A DNA stretch of 64,000 nt from Candidatus Ruminimicrobiellum bubulum (GTDB lineage Bacteria > Elusimicrobiota > Endomicrobiia > Endomicrobiales > Endomicrobiaceae). Below, one piece after another: positions 8,629 to 17,802 of this stretch. The position numbers were made by a program, and so were the translations under genes. The stretch's first letter is position 1; every line of letters starts with the position of its first letter. The stretch spans positions 27,153-91,152 of the forward strand of contig JAGCCP010000007.1 in assembly GCA_017651625.1 (NCBI GenBank), written 5' to 3'. Under the pieces are notes generated by a model. The model did no database searches, had not been told where the DNA came from, and was given only the letters and a program-made list of their open reading frames with translations.

Positions 8629-9234
8629 TTATATATTAAACTTGTAACCTACATTAACCGATGTTATATTATATTGTATATCCCCTAACTGTATGCCATC
8701 TTCTTTCAACTTTCCATTACATGATGAGAATATAAGTTCAACAAACACAGCATCTTTTATTGTTACACCGAAACCTGCTCCCAAGTATAGACCTCTATCT
8801 ATTGATAAAGCATCACCCTCAATTTCAGTATCGGTTCTTCCAAAACTTAAACCAAATTGGCCTATTAAATACAAGCTTGTAAATATATTAGATTCAATTT
8901 TTGCTTCGGGTTTTATTGCTACATAAATATTCGTTGTTCCGCCGCTAATTTTAGAGTTTGATTTTGAATCCGTATCAAACACATAGTTTGCACCGAAACC
9001 TATGGACAAGTTATCACTTGTTCCGTAAAAGAATTCTGCACCTAACATAAAGGGCATATCAGTTTTTAATTCATAAAACACATCATCCGCACCCGATATC
9101 ATAGCACCACTAACAGCTACATTACTGTTTACACCTAAACCTAATTTTGCATTTATAGATGTATCTCCTTTTGCTGCAAATGCAGGTACTACAAGTGCTG
9201 CCGCTAACAACAAACCTAATAAACTTTTTTTCAT
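8629..9234 (-). CDS. Small outer-membrane beta-barrel protein, paralogue 1
   Basis: A 201-residue exported protein. The N-terminus MKKSLLGLLLAAALVVPAFA is a clear signal peptide (cleavage after AFA). The mature part alternates hydrophobic and polar residues with many Gly and aromatic positions, and ends in an aromatic strand (NVGYKFNI) as in an 8-stranded OmpA/OmpX-like barrel. It is a tandem paralogue of the next gene upstream; they share GAEFFYG, LSxGFGANYxxDSxS-like and NIYVAxKPExKIESNIF segments. AAGGAG precedes the ATG. No specific function can be assigned. Confidence 0.8.
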   Translation of the reverse strand: MKKSLLGLLLAAALVVPAFAAKGDTSINAKLGLGVNSNVAVSGAMISGADDVFYELKTDMPFMLGAEFFYGTSDNLSIGFGANYVFDTDSKSNSKISGGTTNIYVAIKPEAKIESNIFTSLYLIGQFGLSFGRTDTEIEGDALSIDRGLYLGAGFGVTIKDAVFVELIFSSCNGKLKEDGIQLGDIQYNITSVNVGYKFNI

Positions 9235-9263
9235 TATATTTTTCTCCTTATATATTTTTCATA

Positions 9264-9301
9264 GATCCCGTATCAAGTACGGGATGACACCGCCACCGCG
9301 G
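9264..9301. repeat. Dispersed palindromic repeat (GATCCCG variant), copy 3, partial
   Basis: GATCCCGTATCAAGTACGGG plus ATGAC at 9264-9288 forms the first palindrome of the family. The second half is missing; only CCGCCACCGCGG follows. It sits between the two outer-membrane barrel genes. Confidence 0.7.
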
Positions 9302-9315
9302 TTTCAACAACTGAA

Positions 9316-9918
9316 TTACAATGCAAATTTATAACCTATATTAAATGTTGTTGCCGTATATTGAACATCTATAGTTTGTCCTTCATATTTTCCGGAACCG
9401 TTAGATGATGAGAATATAAATTCAACAAACACAACATCCTTTATTGTCACACCAAGACCTGCACCTAAATATATTCCGTTATCTATTGAGTTAACCCAAT
9501 CTCCTTCGGAAACATCCATTCTTACCATAGCCAAACCCAACTGACCTACTGCATATATACTTGAAAATATATTTGATTCAATTTTTACTTCGGGTTTTAC
9601 TGCTACATAAATATTTGTTGTTCCTGCTTTTACTTTTAATTCTTCGTAATTTGTTTCAGAATCTAAAATATAGTTTGCACCGAAACCTACAGACAAGTTA
9701 TCCATTAGCCCGTAAAAAAATTCTGCACCTAAAGAAAACGGAGTTTTTGCCTTAAAACCATAATAAGTATCACTTGACATGTGTTCTCCACCAGTCCATT
9801 TTGCACTGTTACTTACACCTATTCCCAACTTTCCATCGATATACATATCTCCTTTTGCTGCAAATGCAGGTGCTACCATTGCTACTGCCAACAAGACTGC
9901 TACTAACAACTTTCTCAT
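9316..9918 (-). CDS. Small outer-membrane beta-barrel protein, paralogue 2
   Basis: A 200-residue paralogue of the downstream gene. Signal peptide MRKLLVAVLLAVAMVAPAFA, then the same barrel-like pattern (GKLGIGVSN, GAEFFYGLMDNLSVGFGANY, NIYVAVKPEVKIESNIFSS), ending NIGYKFAL with a C-terminal hydrophobic residue suited to BAM recognition. GGAGG lies 6 nt before the ATG, a strong ribosome site suggesting high expression. The pair arose by tandem duplication; a dispersed repeat separates them. Confidence 0.8.
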   Translation of the reverse strand: MRKLLVAVLLAVAMVAPAFAAKGDMYIDGKLGIGVSNSAKWTGGEHMSSDTYYGFKAKTPFSLGAEFFYGLMDNLSVGFGANYILDSETNYEELKVKAGTTNIYVAVKPEVKIESNIFSSIYAVGQLGLAMVRMDVSEGDWVNSIDNGIYLGAGLGVTIKDVVFVEFIFSSSNGSGKYEGQTIDVQYTATTFNIGYKFAL

Positions 9919-9980
9919 TTACTGCCTCCGTTTATATAAATTTACTTTAATGATAATTTATAATTTACAATTAACTAATA

Positions 9981-10047
9981 GATCCCGCATCAAGTGCGGG
10001 ATGACACGACACCGGATTGCCACGCCGACAAGTCGGTTCACAATGAC
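9981..10047. repeat. Dispersed palindromic repeat (GATCCCG / GATTGCCAC family), copy 4
   Basis: GATCCCGCATCAAGTGCGGG plus ATGAC, then GATTGCCACGCCGACAAGTCGG..CACAATGAC. It lies immediately after the folE stop at 10054, where a terminator would be expected. Confidence 0.8.
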
Positions 10048-10053
10048 AAATTT

Positions 10054-10638
10054 TTAATCTTTTAATAATGAAAGGGCTTCGGATCTTGTTCTTGCATCTT
10101 TCAAGAATATGCCTCTCATTGCGGAAGTTATCATTTTTGCTCCGGGTTTTCTTACCCCTCTCATCGTCATACACAAATGTTCTGCTTCAATTACAACCAT
10201 TGCACCTTTCGGTTGAACGGTTTTCATTATTGTGTCTGCAATTTGTTCGGATAATCTTTCCTGCAACTGCAATCTGTGAGCAAACGCTTCTACAACTCTT
10301 ACCAATTTTGAAACACCGACTATTCTGCCCTTTTTAGGCAAATATGCTATATGCACTTTACCGGAAAAAGGTAACAAGTGATGTTCGCACATTGAATAAA
10401 GTTGTATATCTTTAACGATAACTATTTCTTCATATTCTTCTGTTTGATAATGAACGGAAATTATATTGTCGATATCTTCGTTGTAACCGTCAAAAAATTC
10501 TTCGTAAAATTCCGCTACTCTTTCGGGAGTTCTTTTTATCCCTTCTCTCTTTGTATCTTCACCGAAAGCTTCCAACATCATCGATACCGCTTTTTGAAAT
10601 TTTTGTTTGTTAAATGTTTTTTTTGTTTTATTTTTCAT
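10054..10638 (-). CDS. folE: GTP cyclohydrolase I
   Basis: Converts GTP to dihydroneopterin triphosphate, first step of folate synthesis. 194 residues, the usual length. Signatures seen: [17 protein letters not shown] near the N-terminus, [19 protein letters not shown] (zinc Cys and His), [20 protein letters not shown] (substrate pocket), and [16 protein letters not shown] (second zinc Cys). The start overlaps the ftsH stop by 11 nt, so it is the last gene of hpt-ftsH-folE. FolP is encoded in a separate operon 2 kb away. Confidence 0.95.
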   Translation of the reverse strand: MKNKTKKTFNKQKFQKAVSMMLEAFGEDTKREGIKRTPERVAEFYEEFFDGYNEDIDNIISVHYQTEEYEEIVIVKDIQLYSMCEHHLLPFSGKVHIAYLPKKGRIVGVSKLVRVVEAFAHRLQLQERLSEQIADTIMKTVQPKGAMVVIEAEHLCMTMRGVRKPGAKMITSAMRGIFLKDARTRSEALSLLKD

Positions 10639-12754
10639 TGTTATCTTCTTCTTTGTTATCTATTTTTGCAAATAAATCGTTCTGAAAATTTTCCGTTTTG
10701 GTTTTTCTTACTCTTTTTACTTTCAACTGTTCTTCTTTTTTCTCTTCTTTAACTTCTTTTTTTTCTTCAACTTTTTCTTCTTGTTTAGGTTCTTCTTGTT
10801 TTACTTCTTCTTTTTTCGGTGTTTCAGTTTCAGTCTCAGCTTTAATTTCAGGTTCCGGTTTTGGTTCTTGTTTCGGTTCGGGTTTTATTTCCGGTTCAAC
10901 TTTCGGTTCTTCAGTAACAACTTCTTTTTTCGGTTCCGATTCCATCGGTTCCAACTCTTCACCGTTCATTATCTTGTTAACTTGTTCGCCGTTTAAAGTT
11001 TCTCTTTCTATTAAAGCTTTAACTAAATTATCTAATTTGTCTCTGTTGTCTTCCAATATTTTTTTCGCTTTATTCTTTGCGGTTGTAACTATATTTTTTA
11101 CTTCTTCATCTATAAGTTCGGCTGTTTTGTTCGAATGTTTTTGTGTTCTTGAAATATCTCTGCCTAAAAATACTTCTTCCGTATCTTTTTCCAAAGCAAG
11201 AGTTCCTATTTTATCGCTCATACCAAATGCCGTAACCATTTTTGTAGCAATTTGTGTTGCTCTTGAAATGTCGTTTGAAGCACCGGTTGTAATATCACCG
11301 AACACAAGTTCTTCTGCAACTCTGCCGCCCATAAGAATTGCAAGTCTGCCTTCTATTTCGGATTTTGAACTTAAAAATTTGTCTTCCAAAGGAACTTGCA
11401 ATGTGTAACCTAATGCTCTACCGCTTGCCATTATCGTAACTTTATGAACAGGATCCATATTCGGAATCACTTTTGCAACTATGGTGTGTCCCGCTTCATG
11501 ATAAGCAATAATACTTTTTTCTTTATCGGATATAACTCTTGATTTCTTTTGAGGACCTGCCATTATTTTATCTATAGCTTCCTCAAAACATTTCATGTTA
11601 ACCGATTGTAAATTTTTTCTTGCCGCAAGAAGCGCTGCTTCGTTTGCAAGGTTAGCTAAGTCCGCACCCACAAAACCGGGCGTTCTTCTTGCCAAAACTT
11701 TTAAATCAACTTCTTTATCTGTTTTAATATTTTTTACATGAACTTTTAAAATTTCTTCCCTGTCTTTTAAGTCGGGAGTATTAACTACTACTTGTCTGTC
11801 GAATCTTCCGGCTCTAAGCAAAGCGGGATCCAAAACGTCTGGTCTGTTTGTTGCAGCAATTATAATAACACCTTCTTTCGTATCAAATCCGTCCATTTCA
11901 ACAAGGATTTGGTTTAATGTTTGTTCTCTTTCATCGTTACCGCCGCCGAGACCTGCACCTCTGTGTCTTCCCACGGCATCAATTTCATCTATAAAAAGTA
12001 AGCATGGTGCATTTTTTCTGCCTTGTTCAAACAAATCTCTGACTCTTGAAGCACCTACACCTACAAACATTTCAACAAATTCCGAACCGCTTGAAGAAAA
12101 GAAAGGAACTCCTGCTTCACCTGCAACAGCTTTTGCAAGTAAAGTTTTACCTGTTCCCGGAGCACCTGCAAGTAAAACACCTTTAGGGATTTTACCGCCG
12201 AGCTTTTGGAACTTTGAAGGATTTTTTAAAAACTCGACTATTTCCTGTAACTCTTCTTTTGCTTCTTCGCACCCTGCAACTTCTTTAAAAGTTATTTTTT
12301 TACCGTTATCTGCAAGTTTTGCTTTACTTTTAGCAAAAGTCATTGCTTGTTTTCCGCCCGCAGACATTCCTCTCATTATCCATAACCAGAAAAGTATTAA
12401 AAGTATTATAGGTCCCCAACTGAAAATCAAAGGTCCGAGCCACCCGTTTTGTGCTTTACCGGAAAACTTTTGTACCTTATTGTTTTCCATATCTTCTACA
12501 AGTTTAGGATCTTCCAAAGGAACGGTTTTGAACTTTCTTTGGTTACCTTCACTATCCGTAAACTCACCTTCTATCAATTCGGGAGTAACAACGGCATTTA
12601 TAACTTTCCCCTCTTTAACACTTTGCTTGAATTGGGAATACGGCATTTCTTCAATATTGGATTTTTTTGTGGAACTATGCATAAACAACACTAATATAAC
12701 AGTCAAAATTATCCAAAATGTAATGCCCCAAGAATCTTTTTTCTTCATGTTCAT
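10628..12754 (-). CDS. ftsH: ATP-dependent zinc metalloprotease FtsH with long charged C-terminal tail
   Basis: Membrane-anchored AAA+ protease for quality control and, in Gram-negatives, LPS balance. Helix at about 11-26, periplasmic domain 30-105, second helix 107-127, AAA+ domain with Walker A GAPGTGKT (197-204) and Walker B FIDEID, the SRH with [20 protein letters not shown], zinc site HEAGH (419-423). After the normal end near residue 600 there is an extra tail of about 105 residues almost entirely Glu, Lys, Pro and Val ([22 protein letters not shown] runs), ending in a basic then acidic patch. Total 708 residues against about 600-650. It starts 15 nt after hpt stops, the common hpt-ftsH order. 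Confidence 0.95.
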   Translation of the reverse strand: MNMKKKDSWGITFWIILTVILVLFMHSSTKKSNIEEMPYSQFKQSVKEGKVINAVVTPELIEGEFTDSEGNQRKFKTVPLEDPKLVEDMENNKVQKFSGKAQNGWLGPLIFSWGPIILLILFWLWIMRGMSAGGKQAMTFAKSKAKLADNGKKITFKEVAGCEEAKEELQEIVEFLKNPSKFQKLGGKIPKGVLLAGAPGTGKTLLAKAVAGEAGVPFFSSSGSEFVEMFVGVGASRVRDLFEQGRKNAPCLLFIDEIDAVGRHRGAGLGGGNDEREQTLNQILVEMDGFDTKEGVIIIAATNRPDVLDPALLRAGRFDRQVVVNTPDLKDREEILKVHVKNIKTDKEVDLKVLARRTPGFVGADLANLANEAALLAARKNLQSVNMKCFEEAIDKIMAGPQKKSRVISDKEKSIIAYHEAGHTIVAKVIPNMDPVHKVTIMASGRALGYTLQVPLEDKFLSSKSEIEGRLAILMGGRVAEELVFGDITTGASNDISRATQIATKMVTAFGMSDKIGTLALEKDTEEVFLGRDISRTQKHSNKTAELIDEEVKNIVTTAKNKAKKILEDNRDKLDNLVKALIERETLNGEQVNKIMNGEELEPMESEPKKEVVTEEPKVEPEIKPEPKQEPKPEPEIKAETETETPKKEEVKQEEPKQEEKVEEKKEVKEEKKEEQLKVKRVRKTKTENFQNDLFAKIDNKEEDNNEK

Positions 12755-12769
12755 AAACTACACACCTCT

Positions 12770-13279
12770 TTATATAACACCTATATAAGGTAAACCTCTG
12801 TATTTACCGTTATAATCTAATCCGTAACCTACAACAAACTCATTATTTACTTCAAAACCGAAATAATCGATTTTGATATTTTTAAATTTTTCGACTTTCT
12901 TGTTTATTAATGTACATATTTTTACACTGTTCGCTTTTCTTTTAATAAACAAATCTCTTATATACGAAAGAGTTCTGCCGCTGTCGCAAATATCTTCAAC
13001 AAGTAAAACATCTTTACCTTTTATATCTATAACCGTATCACACAAAAACTTTATTTTACCCGACGACTTTTTACCTTTGTATGATGCAACTCTTATAAAA
13101 TCTATTTCAAAATCTACACTTAATTTTCTTATTATATCACTGCAAAAAACCACACTTCCCGACAAAACAGATACTACAACCAACTTCTTGTTTTTAAAAT
13201 CTTTGTTTATCTGTTGTGCAATTTTTGTTACTTTATTTTTTATTTTGTTGCTTGAAATTAAAACTTTTATCTTTTTCAT
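12770..13279 (-). CDS. hpt: Hypoxanthine phosphoribosyltransferase
   Basis: Purine salvage enzyme, 169 residues. The PRPP-binding loop is [17 protein letters not shown] (family consensus VxxVEDIIDTGxTL); the Ser-Gly-Ser element VLSGSVVF binds the pyrophosphate and [10 protein letters not shown] matches the flexible loop. It lies directly upstream of ftsH, as in many bacteria. No clear Shine-Dalgarno precedes the ATG; a TATAAT-like box lies about 35 nt upstream. Confidence 0.9.
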   Translation of the reverse strand: MKKIKVLISSNKIKNKVTKIAQQINKDFKNKKLVVVSVLSGSVVFCSDIIRKLSVDFEIDFIRVASYKGKKSSGKIKFLCDTVIDIKGKDVLLVEDICDSGRTLSYIRDLFIKRKANSVKICTLINKKVEKFKNIKIDYFGFEVNNEFVVGYGLDYNGKYRGLPYIGVI

Positions 13280-13344
13280 TATTTTTTCAATATATTTTTA
13301 TCTTTAAATTATAACGAAAAACAATATAGAAATCAAGAAGGGAA

Positions 13345-13490
13345 CAACAGAAAATAGCTTATAGCTGAAAGCTTAAAGTTTAAAGTTTCTTGTAAAAATC
13401 ACTTTGTTATTTTTTATTGTTTATTAAAAATTTTTGTTTTATAAAATTTTACCGCAAACTATAAGCCATAAGCTGTAAGCTTTAAACTAA
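13345..13490. repeat. Imperfect inverted repeat of GCTTATAGCT-type units
   Basis: Left arm about 13352-13388 (AGCTTATAGCTGAAAGCTTA followed by AAGTTTAAAGTTT) and right arm about 13453-13490 (AAACTATAAGCCATAAGCTG followed by TAAGCTTTAAACT) are near complements. A degenerate AAAATCACTTTGTTATTTTT hairpin lies between them. The right arm runs up to the stop of the methyltransferase gene at 13487. The layout (short repeated units, AT hairpin, inverted units) parallels the octamer elements at 14.7 and 16.2 kb. Confidence 0.65.
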
Positions 13491-14656
13491 AATATTTTCA
13501 GTATTGCGAATTTAAGATATTCCGTTTCCGGCATCGATATAAGTATAGGATGATCTTTTGCCTGAGTTGATAATTCTAAAAATACGGCCCTTTTCCCTGC
13601 TTTTGAAACAGCTTCCTGTAACATTTTCTTAAAATCACTCATAGATAAATGATGTGAACAAGAACTTGTAGCAAAAATACCGCCGTTTTTTAATAATCTT
13701 ATGGCTTGTTCGTTAAGTTTAGCATAATGTTTGTATCCGGCATGAAAATCTTTTTTACTTTTGATAAGTCCTGGAGGATCAATATTTACTACTTCATAGT
13801 TTTCTGCTTGTGCCTGATGCGAACAAATATATTCCTGAGCATCCGCAACTATAGCATTAAAATTTTTATATCCGTTAGCTTCGTAATTTTTGTTTGCCAT
13901 TTCAAGGGCAGGTCTTGAAGAATCTACAAATATAACTTCTTTTGCGCCGCCCTTTAACGCATTAAGGCCGAAAGAACCTGTATGTGTAAAACAATCTAAC
14001 ACTTTTTTCCCGCTACAATATTTTTGAAACAATTTTCTGTTATCTCTTTGATCAAAGAAAAAACCGGTTTTTTGTCCCGACTTTATGTTCACATAATACT
14101 TTATATCGTTTTCCGTAATTAATATATCGTCGGGAATTTTACCGGAATATATTTCGTTTTCACCGGACAAATTTTCAAGTTTCCTTAAATGTGAATCATT
14201 TCTTACCATTATACCTTTCGGGTTTATCACTTCTTGAACGGCATCCAATATATCGTGTTTATTATTGTCTGCACCGGCACTAACAAACTGTGCAACACAA
14301 TAATCTTCGTACTTATCAAGAACGAATCCGCTTATATCGTCACTTTCACCGTAAACTACTCTAAATGAGTTTTGGTTAGGATACAAACTTTTTCTTAAAT
14401 CGTAAGCTTTTTGTATTCTTTCTTTCCAAAATCTCGTATCAACAATTTCGTTTTTTCTTGATATTAATCGAAAAGCTATTAAAGAGTGAGGATTATAAAA
14501 ACCTATACCGATAAAATTGTTGGAACCGTCGTAACATTCCACAATTTCACCTGTTTGCGGTTTAGCGAAGACATCTTTTATTTCGTTGGAAAATACCCAC
14601 TGATGTCCCGACTTTACCCTTTTTTCTTCACCTTTCTTTAATACTATACTTTTCAA
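13487..14656 (-). CDS. rlmI: Class I SAM-dependent rRNA methyltransferase, RlmI/YccW family
   Basis: 389 residues. N-terminal PUA-like RNA-binding domain (LKKGEEKRVKSGHQWVFSNEI), a central EEHEE-type domain, and a C-terminal Rossmann methyltransferase with VLDCFTHTGSFGL (SAM motif I) and VNIDPPGLIKSK (motif IV, NDPP type) and SCSHHLS. It probably makes 5-methylcytosine in 23S rRNA, as RlmI does; the exact base is inferred. The start codon is TTG (14654-14656) with AGGAG 7 nt upstream, which decides the start. The octamer-repeat element between this gene and glyA begins 20 nt upstream of the start. Confidence 0.85.
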   Translation of the reverse strand: MKSIVLKKGEEKRVKSGHQWVFSNEIKDVFAKPQTGEIVECYDGSNNFIGIGFYNPHSLIAFRLISRKNEIVDTRFWKERIQKAYDLRKSLYPNQNSFRVVYGESDDISGFVLDKYEDYCVAQFVSAGADNNKHDILDAVQEVINPKGIMVRNDSHLRKLENLSGENEIYSGKIPDDILITENDIKYYVNIKSGQKTGFFFDQRDNRKLFQKYCSGKKVLDCFTHTGSFGLNALKGGAKEVIFVDSSRPALEMANKNYEANGYKNFNAIVADAQEYICSHQAQAENYEVVNIDPPGLIKSKKDFHAGYKHYAKLNEQAIRLLKNGGIFATSSCSHHLSMSDFKKMLQEAVSKAGKRAVFLELSTQAKDHPILISMPETEYLKFAILKIF

Positions 14657-14676
14657 AAAAATACTCCTAAACTGCT

Positions 14677-14805
14677 GAAGATTGGATGATTTGAAGATTG
14701 GAAGATTGGAAGTTCAGATGTAAAAATCGCTTTGCGATTTTGTTATTATTTATCTTTCCTATTCTCTTCTAATCTTCTACTCTTCCATTCTTCTAATCTT
14801 CTAAT
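14677..14805. repeat. Inverted octamer-repeat element around an AAATCGC hairpin, overlapping the glyA stop codon
   Basis: Five tandem octamers at 14677-14716 (GAAGATTG, GATGATTT, GAAGATTG, GAAGATTG, GAAGTTCA), then the hairpin AAAATCGC-TTT-GCGATTTT at 14723-14741, then five octamers of complementary type at 14766-14805 (CTTCTAAT, CTTCTACT, CTTCCATT, CTTCTAAT, CTTCTAAT). The last octamer contains CTA 14801-14803, the glyA TAG stop on the minus strand. The arrays can pair with each other as one long imperfect stem. The same design occurs at 16143-16282, 48911-48958 and 51541-51597. Confidence 0.9.
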
Positions 14806-16036
14806 ATACAGGGAATTGTTTGCACAATGCCGTAACATCTTTTTTAACTTCAGCTATAACTTCTTCATTGTTAATATTTTTCAATACTTTAACTATCCAA
14901 TTTGCAATTTTTATAACTTCGTTTTCTTTCATTCCTCTTGTTGTAATTGCAGGTGTACCGATTCTTATACCGGAAGCTATCATCGGCTTTGCAGGATCGT
15001 AAGGAATTGTGTTTTTGTTTGCTGTTATTCCTGCTTTTTCCAATGTAATTTGTGCATCTTTACCGGTAACATTTAAAGGTCTTAAATCTACCAAGAACAT
15101 ATGTGAATCCGTTCCGCCGGAAACGATTCTTAAACCGCCTTCAGCCAACGTTTTTGCAAACACTTTTGCATTTGCCGCAACTTGTTTTTGATATTCTTTA
15201 AATGAAGGTTGTAATGCTTCTTTAAATGCAACAGCTTTTGCTGCTATAACGTGCATTAAAGGTCCGCCTTGTGTTCCCGGGAAAACTGCGGAATTTATTT
15301 TCTTTGCCAAATCTTCCCTATTTGTCATAATGATACCGCCTCTCGGGCCTCTCAATGTTTTGTGTGTTGTTGTTGTAACTACATCTGCAAAAGGAACCGG
15401 TGAAGGATATACTCCCGCAGCTATAAGACCTGCATAGTGAGCAATATCTGCCATAAAGTACGCACCTACGGAATCGGCAATTTTTCTGATTCTTTCCCAA
15501 TCCCATATTCTTGAATATGCACTTGCACCCGTAACTATCATTTTAGGTTTGCATTCTTTTGCTATTTTTTCCAATTCATCATAATCTATAACTTCTGTAT
15601 CTTTGTTTACTGTATAAGGAACGATTTTAAAGAATTTACCTGAAAAGTTCATCGGATGGCCGTGTGACAAATGTCCGCCGTGGTCCAAGCTCATACCTAA
15701 AACGGTATCACCTGCTTGAAGCAAAGCCATAAATGTTGCCATGTTTGCTTGTGCTCCGGAATGCGGTTGAACATTTACGAATTGGCATCCGAACAATTGT
15801 TTTGCTCTTTCTATAGCTAAAGTTTCTACTTTATCTACAAATTCGCAACCGCCGTAATATCTTCTTCCGGGATATCCTTCGGCATATTTATTTGTTAAAA
15901 CAGAACCTTGTGCTTGCATAACAGCTTTAGATGTGTGGTTTTCAGAAGCAATAAGTTCGATATTGTTTTCTTGTCTTTGATGTTCTTCTTCAATGATGTT
16001 TGCAATTTCCAAATCAACTTTCTTTAAATCTTCCAT
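14801..16036 (-). CDS. glyA: Serine hydroxymethyltransferase
   Basis: PLP enzyme that converts serine and tetrahydrofolate to glycine and methylene-THF. 411 residues, normal length. Seen: [33 protein letters not shown], the PLP lysine in [16 protein letters not shown] (near residue 230), and [26 protein letters not shown] lies 6 nt before the ATG. Its TAG stop is part of an octamer tandem repeat, so the repeat reaches into the end of the gene. It is probably transcribed with the downstream methyltransferase unless the octamer element terminates transcription. Confidence 0.96.
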   Translation of the reverse strand: MEDLKKVDLEIANIIEEEHQRQENNIELIASENHTSKAVMQAQGSVLTNKYAEGYPGRRYYGGCEFVDKVETLAIERAKQLFGCQFVNVQPHSGAQANMATFMALLQAGDTVLGMSLDHGGHLSHGHPMNFSGKFFKIVPYTVNKDTEVIDYDELEKIAKECKPKMIVTGASAYSRIWDWERIRKIADSVGAYFMADIAHYAGLIAAGVYPSPVPFADVVTTTTHKTLRGPRGGIIMTNREDLAKKINSAVFPGTQGGPLMHVIAAKAVAFKEALQPSFKEYQKQVAANAKVFAKTLAEGGLRIVSGGTDSHMFLVDLRPLNVTGKDAQITLEKAGITANKNTIPYDPAKPMIASGIRIGTPAITTRGMKENEVIKIANWIVKVLKNINNEEVIAEVKKDVTALCKQFPVY

Positions 16037-16102
16037 GTTATACTCCTATATCAAAAATTTTATTATAAATTATTTTATGATTATATAATATTTACAGCAA
16101 AA

Positions 16103-16133
16103 AAAATAGGAAGAATTTTATTCTTCCTATTTT
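16103..16133 (-). terminator. Rho-independent terminator of the envelope/tsaC operon
   Basis: A 13-bp perfect stem AAAATAGGAAGAA/TTCTTCCTATTTT with loop TTTTA; on the minus strand a T8 run follows. It lies after the tsaC stop (16290) and the octamer array, and 67 nt upstream of glyA. Confidence 0.85.
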
Positions 16134-16142
16134 ATAAAAGCT

Positions 16143-16282
16143 GAAGATTTGATGATTTGAATATTGGATGATTGGAAGTTGAGATGTAAATTTGCTTTTC
16201 AAATTTTATTATTATTTAAATTTTCCTCTTTTCCTCTAATATTCTACTCTTCCATTCTTCCATTCTTCCATTCTTCTAATCT
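16143..16282. repeat. Inverted octamer-repeat element, copy 2
   Basis: Five octamers at 16143-16182 (GAAGATTT, GATGATTT, GAATATTG, GATGATTG, GAAGTTGA), an AAATTTGC-TTTT-CAAATTT-like hairpin near 16188-16206, then a longer set of CTTCCATT/CTTCTAAT octamers up to about 16282, just before the tsaC stop at 16290. Same plan as 14677-14805 with different unit variants, so the arrays appear to evolve locally. Confidence 0.85.
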
Positions 16283-16289
16283 TCTGTCG

Positions 16290-16913
16290 TTATATGTATT
16301 CCAACAACTTCTTACAATCCAAACAACCTTTTCTTATAACAACATACGGGAACTTCACCATATCTATTACCGTAGATTCAAACGAAAACTCACATTTACC
16401 GCCATCAACTATTAAATCTATTTTACTGTCGAAATAATCTATTGCTGTTTGGGCTGTTTTTGCACTGTCTTTACCGGAAATGTTTGCCGATGTTGTCATC
16501 AAAGGTACATTATATTTTGCCATAATATCTAAAAGTATTTTGCAATTCGGTATTCTTACGCCCAAATTGTCTCTGCCGCCTATCAACATCTTTCCAAGTT
16601 CGGTAGTAGGCAAAATTAATGTAAGTTGCCCCGGCCAAAACTCCATTACAATTTTATCTATACCTTTAGGGAATATAACAAACTTTTTCAATGTTTCGAT
16701 ATTATCGGACATCAATATTAAAGGTTTTCTTGCCGCCCTGTGTTTGAGTTTGTATATTTGTTTTTGACCTTCAAAGTTAAACACACTTGTCATTATTCCG
16801 TAAACGGTATCCGTAGGCAAAACAACTATACCTTTATTTTTCAAAATATCGTTTGTCGTTTCTATAACAAATTCGTTACTTTCTTTTTTTGTACTTATTA
16901 TCTTCGTCTTCAT
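16290..16913 (-). CDS. tsaC: Threonylcarbamoyl-AMP synthase (Sua5/YciO/YrdC family)
   Basis: Makes threonylcarbamoyl-AMP for the t6A37 modification of ANN-decoding tRNAs. 207 residues: the YrdC domain only, without the Sua5 C-terminal domain. Seen: GIVVLPTDTVYGIMTSVFN, IYKLKHRAARKPLILM, EFWPGQLTLILP, LGVRIPNC, PLMTTSANISGKDSAKT. It is the last gene of the envelope operon, 10 nt after the DUF3108 gene; no functional link to that operon is evident. Confidence 0.9.
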   Translation of the reverse strand: MKTKIISTKKESNEFVIETTNDILKNKGIVVLPTDTVYGIMTSVFNFEGQKQIYKLKHRAARKPLILMSDNIETLKKFVIFPKGIDKIVMEFWPGQLTLILPTTELGKMLIGGRDNLGVRIPNCKILLDIMAKYNVPLMTTSANISGKDSAKTAQTAIDYFDSKIDLIVDGGKCEFSFESTVIDMVKFPYVVIRKGCLDCKKLLEYI

Positions 16914-16923
16914 TTTATAAATC

Positions 16924-17802
16924 TTATTCTATGGTTGTTTCTTCTTGTTCTGAAGAAATTTCTTTAGCTATATTTTCTTCCTGTTTTATTTTGTTTTCTG
17001 TTTTATATGTAGACAATTCTGCACATATCGATCCAACAGGAATTTTGGATCTCATTTGCACCGGCATTTTTCTATCATCGTTTGTTACCCAAACTTTTAA
17101 CTTTCCTTTAGCTTTAAATATTCCGGCATCTTCTCTAAGCATAGGTTGCAATATTAAACAATCGAAAGTTCCGGCTTCAACTTTAACGGTTTCTCTGCCT
17201 ATAACTTTAGTTTTTAAAGGCCATGTATCATCTCCTGAATGAGCTTCAAAAACGTACTCTTTACCTACTTCCAAATCCATAGTTCTCATATAATATAATG
17301 AAGATATTACATCTTGTACCCACTGAACAGTATCACCATATTTCATTGTACCATCATCGTTTCTTGCAAATCTTGCATTTTGGTGATTAAAATCAAGTTG
17401 TTCGAACTTTTTCCAACCGCCTTCGGAAATATTTGTAAGGTATCTTAATGAACATAAACTTTCGGTATCTATCCAAGATTGGTTTGTATCTCTTACTTTA
17501 AAAAATGAATCAAAAAACGGAGCTGATTTTGCTTCGGAATAAACATGGTATGCCGATCTTCCGTTAACATCTTCAATTCCTTTAATTTCCAATGTACCTT
17601 TACCTACTTTAACAAATTTCCAATAAACATCAAAAACCAAATTTTCTTTTTCCGGTAACTCTCCGCTTTGTTGTCTCCATTGAAAATCGGGACTATACTC
17701 AAAAAATTCTTTTGTTGCAGATACGTTTGTGTTCTTTTGAGCATAAATAGGTAATGTTATAAGTACTGCCATTATTACAAATTTAATTTTTCTCATAATC
17801 AT
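16924..17802 (-). CDS. DUF3108 domain exported protein
   Basis: 292 residues with a signal peptide (MRKIKFVIMAVLITLPIYAQ, probably starting at the second Met, 17796). The rest matches DUF3108: ENLVFDVYWKFVKVGKGTLEI, SYWIDTE-like SWIDTESLCSLRY, YMRTMDLEVGKEY and VKVEAGTFDCLILQPM. The family is a periplasmic or outer-membrane-associated beta-rich protein of unknown function. The start overlaps the gmhB stop by 14-20 nt. The C-terminal ~20 residues are Glu-rich. Confidence 0.8.
   Translation of the reverse strand: MIMRKIKFVIMAVLITLPIYAQKNTNVSATKEFFEYSPDFQWRQQSGELPEKENLVFDVYWKFVKVGKGTLEIKGIEDVNGRSAYHVYSEAKSAPFFDSFFKVRDTNQSWIDTESLCSLRYLTNISEGGWKKFEQLDFNHQNARFARNDDGTMKYGDTVQWVQDVISSLYYMRTMDLEVGKEYVFEAHSGDDTWPLKTKVIGRETVKVEAGTFDCLILQPMLREDAGIFKAKGKLKVWVTNDDRKMPVQMRSKIPVGSICAELSTYKTENKIKQEENIAKEISSEQEETTIE

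Noticed and set aside
10698..11408. Plus-strand frame opposite the ftsH tail.
   Set aside because: Complement of the Glu/Lys/Pro tail of ftsH; no start signal or domain.
14677..14805. CRISPR-like repeat array.
   Set aside because: Units are 8 bp with no spacers and no cas genes nearby.
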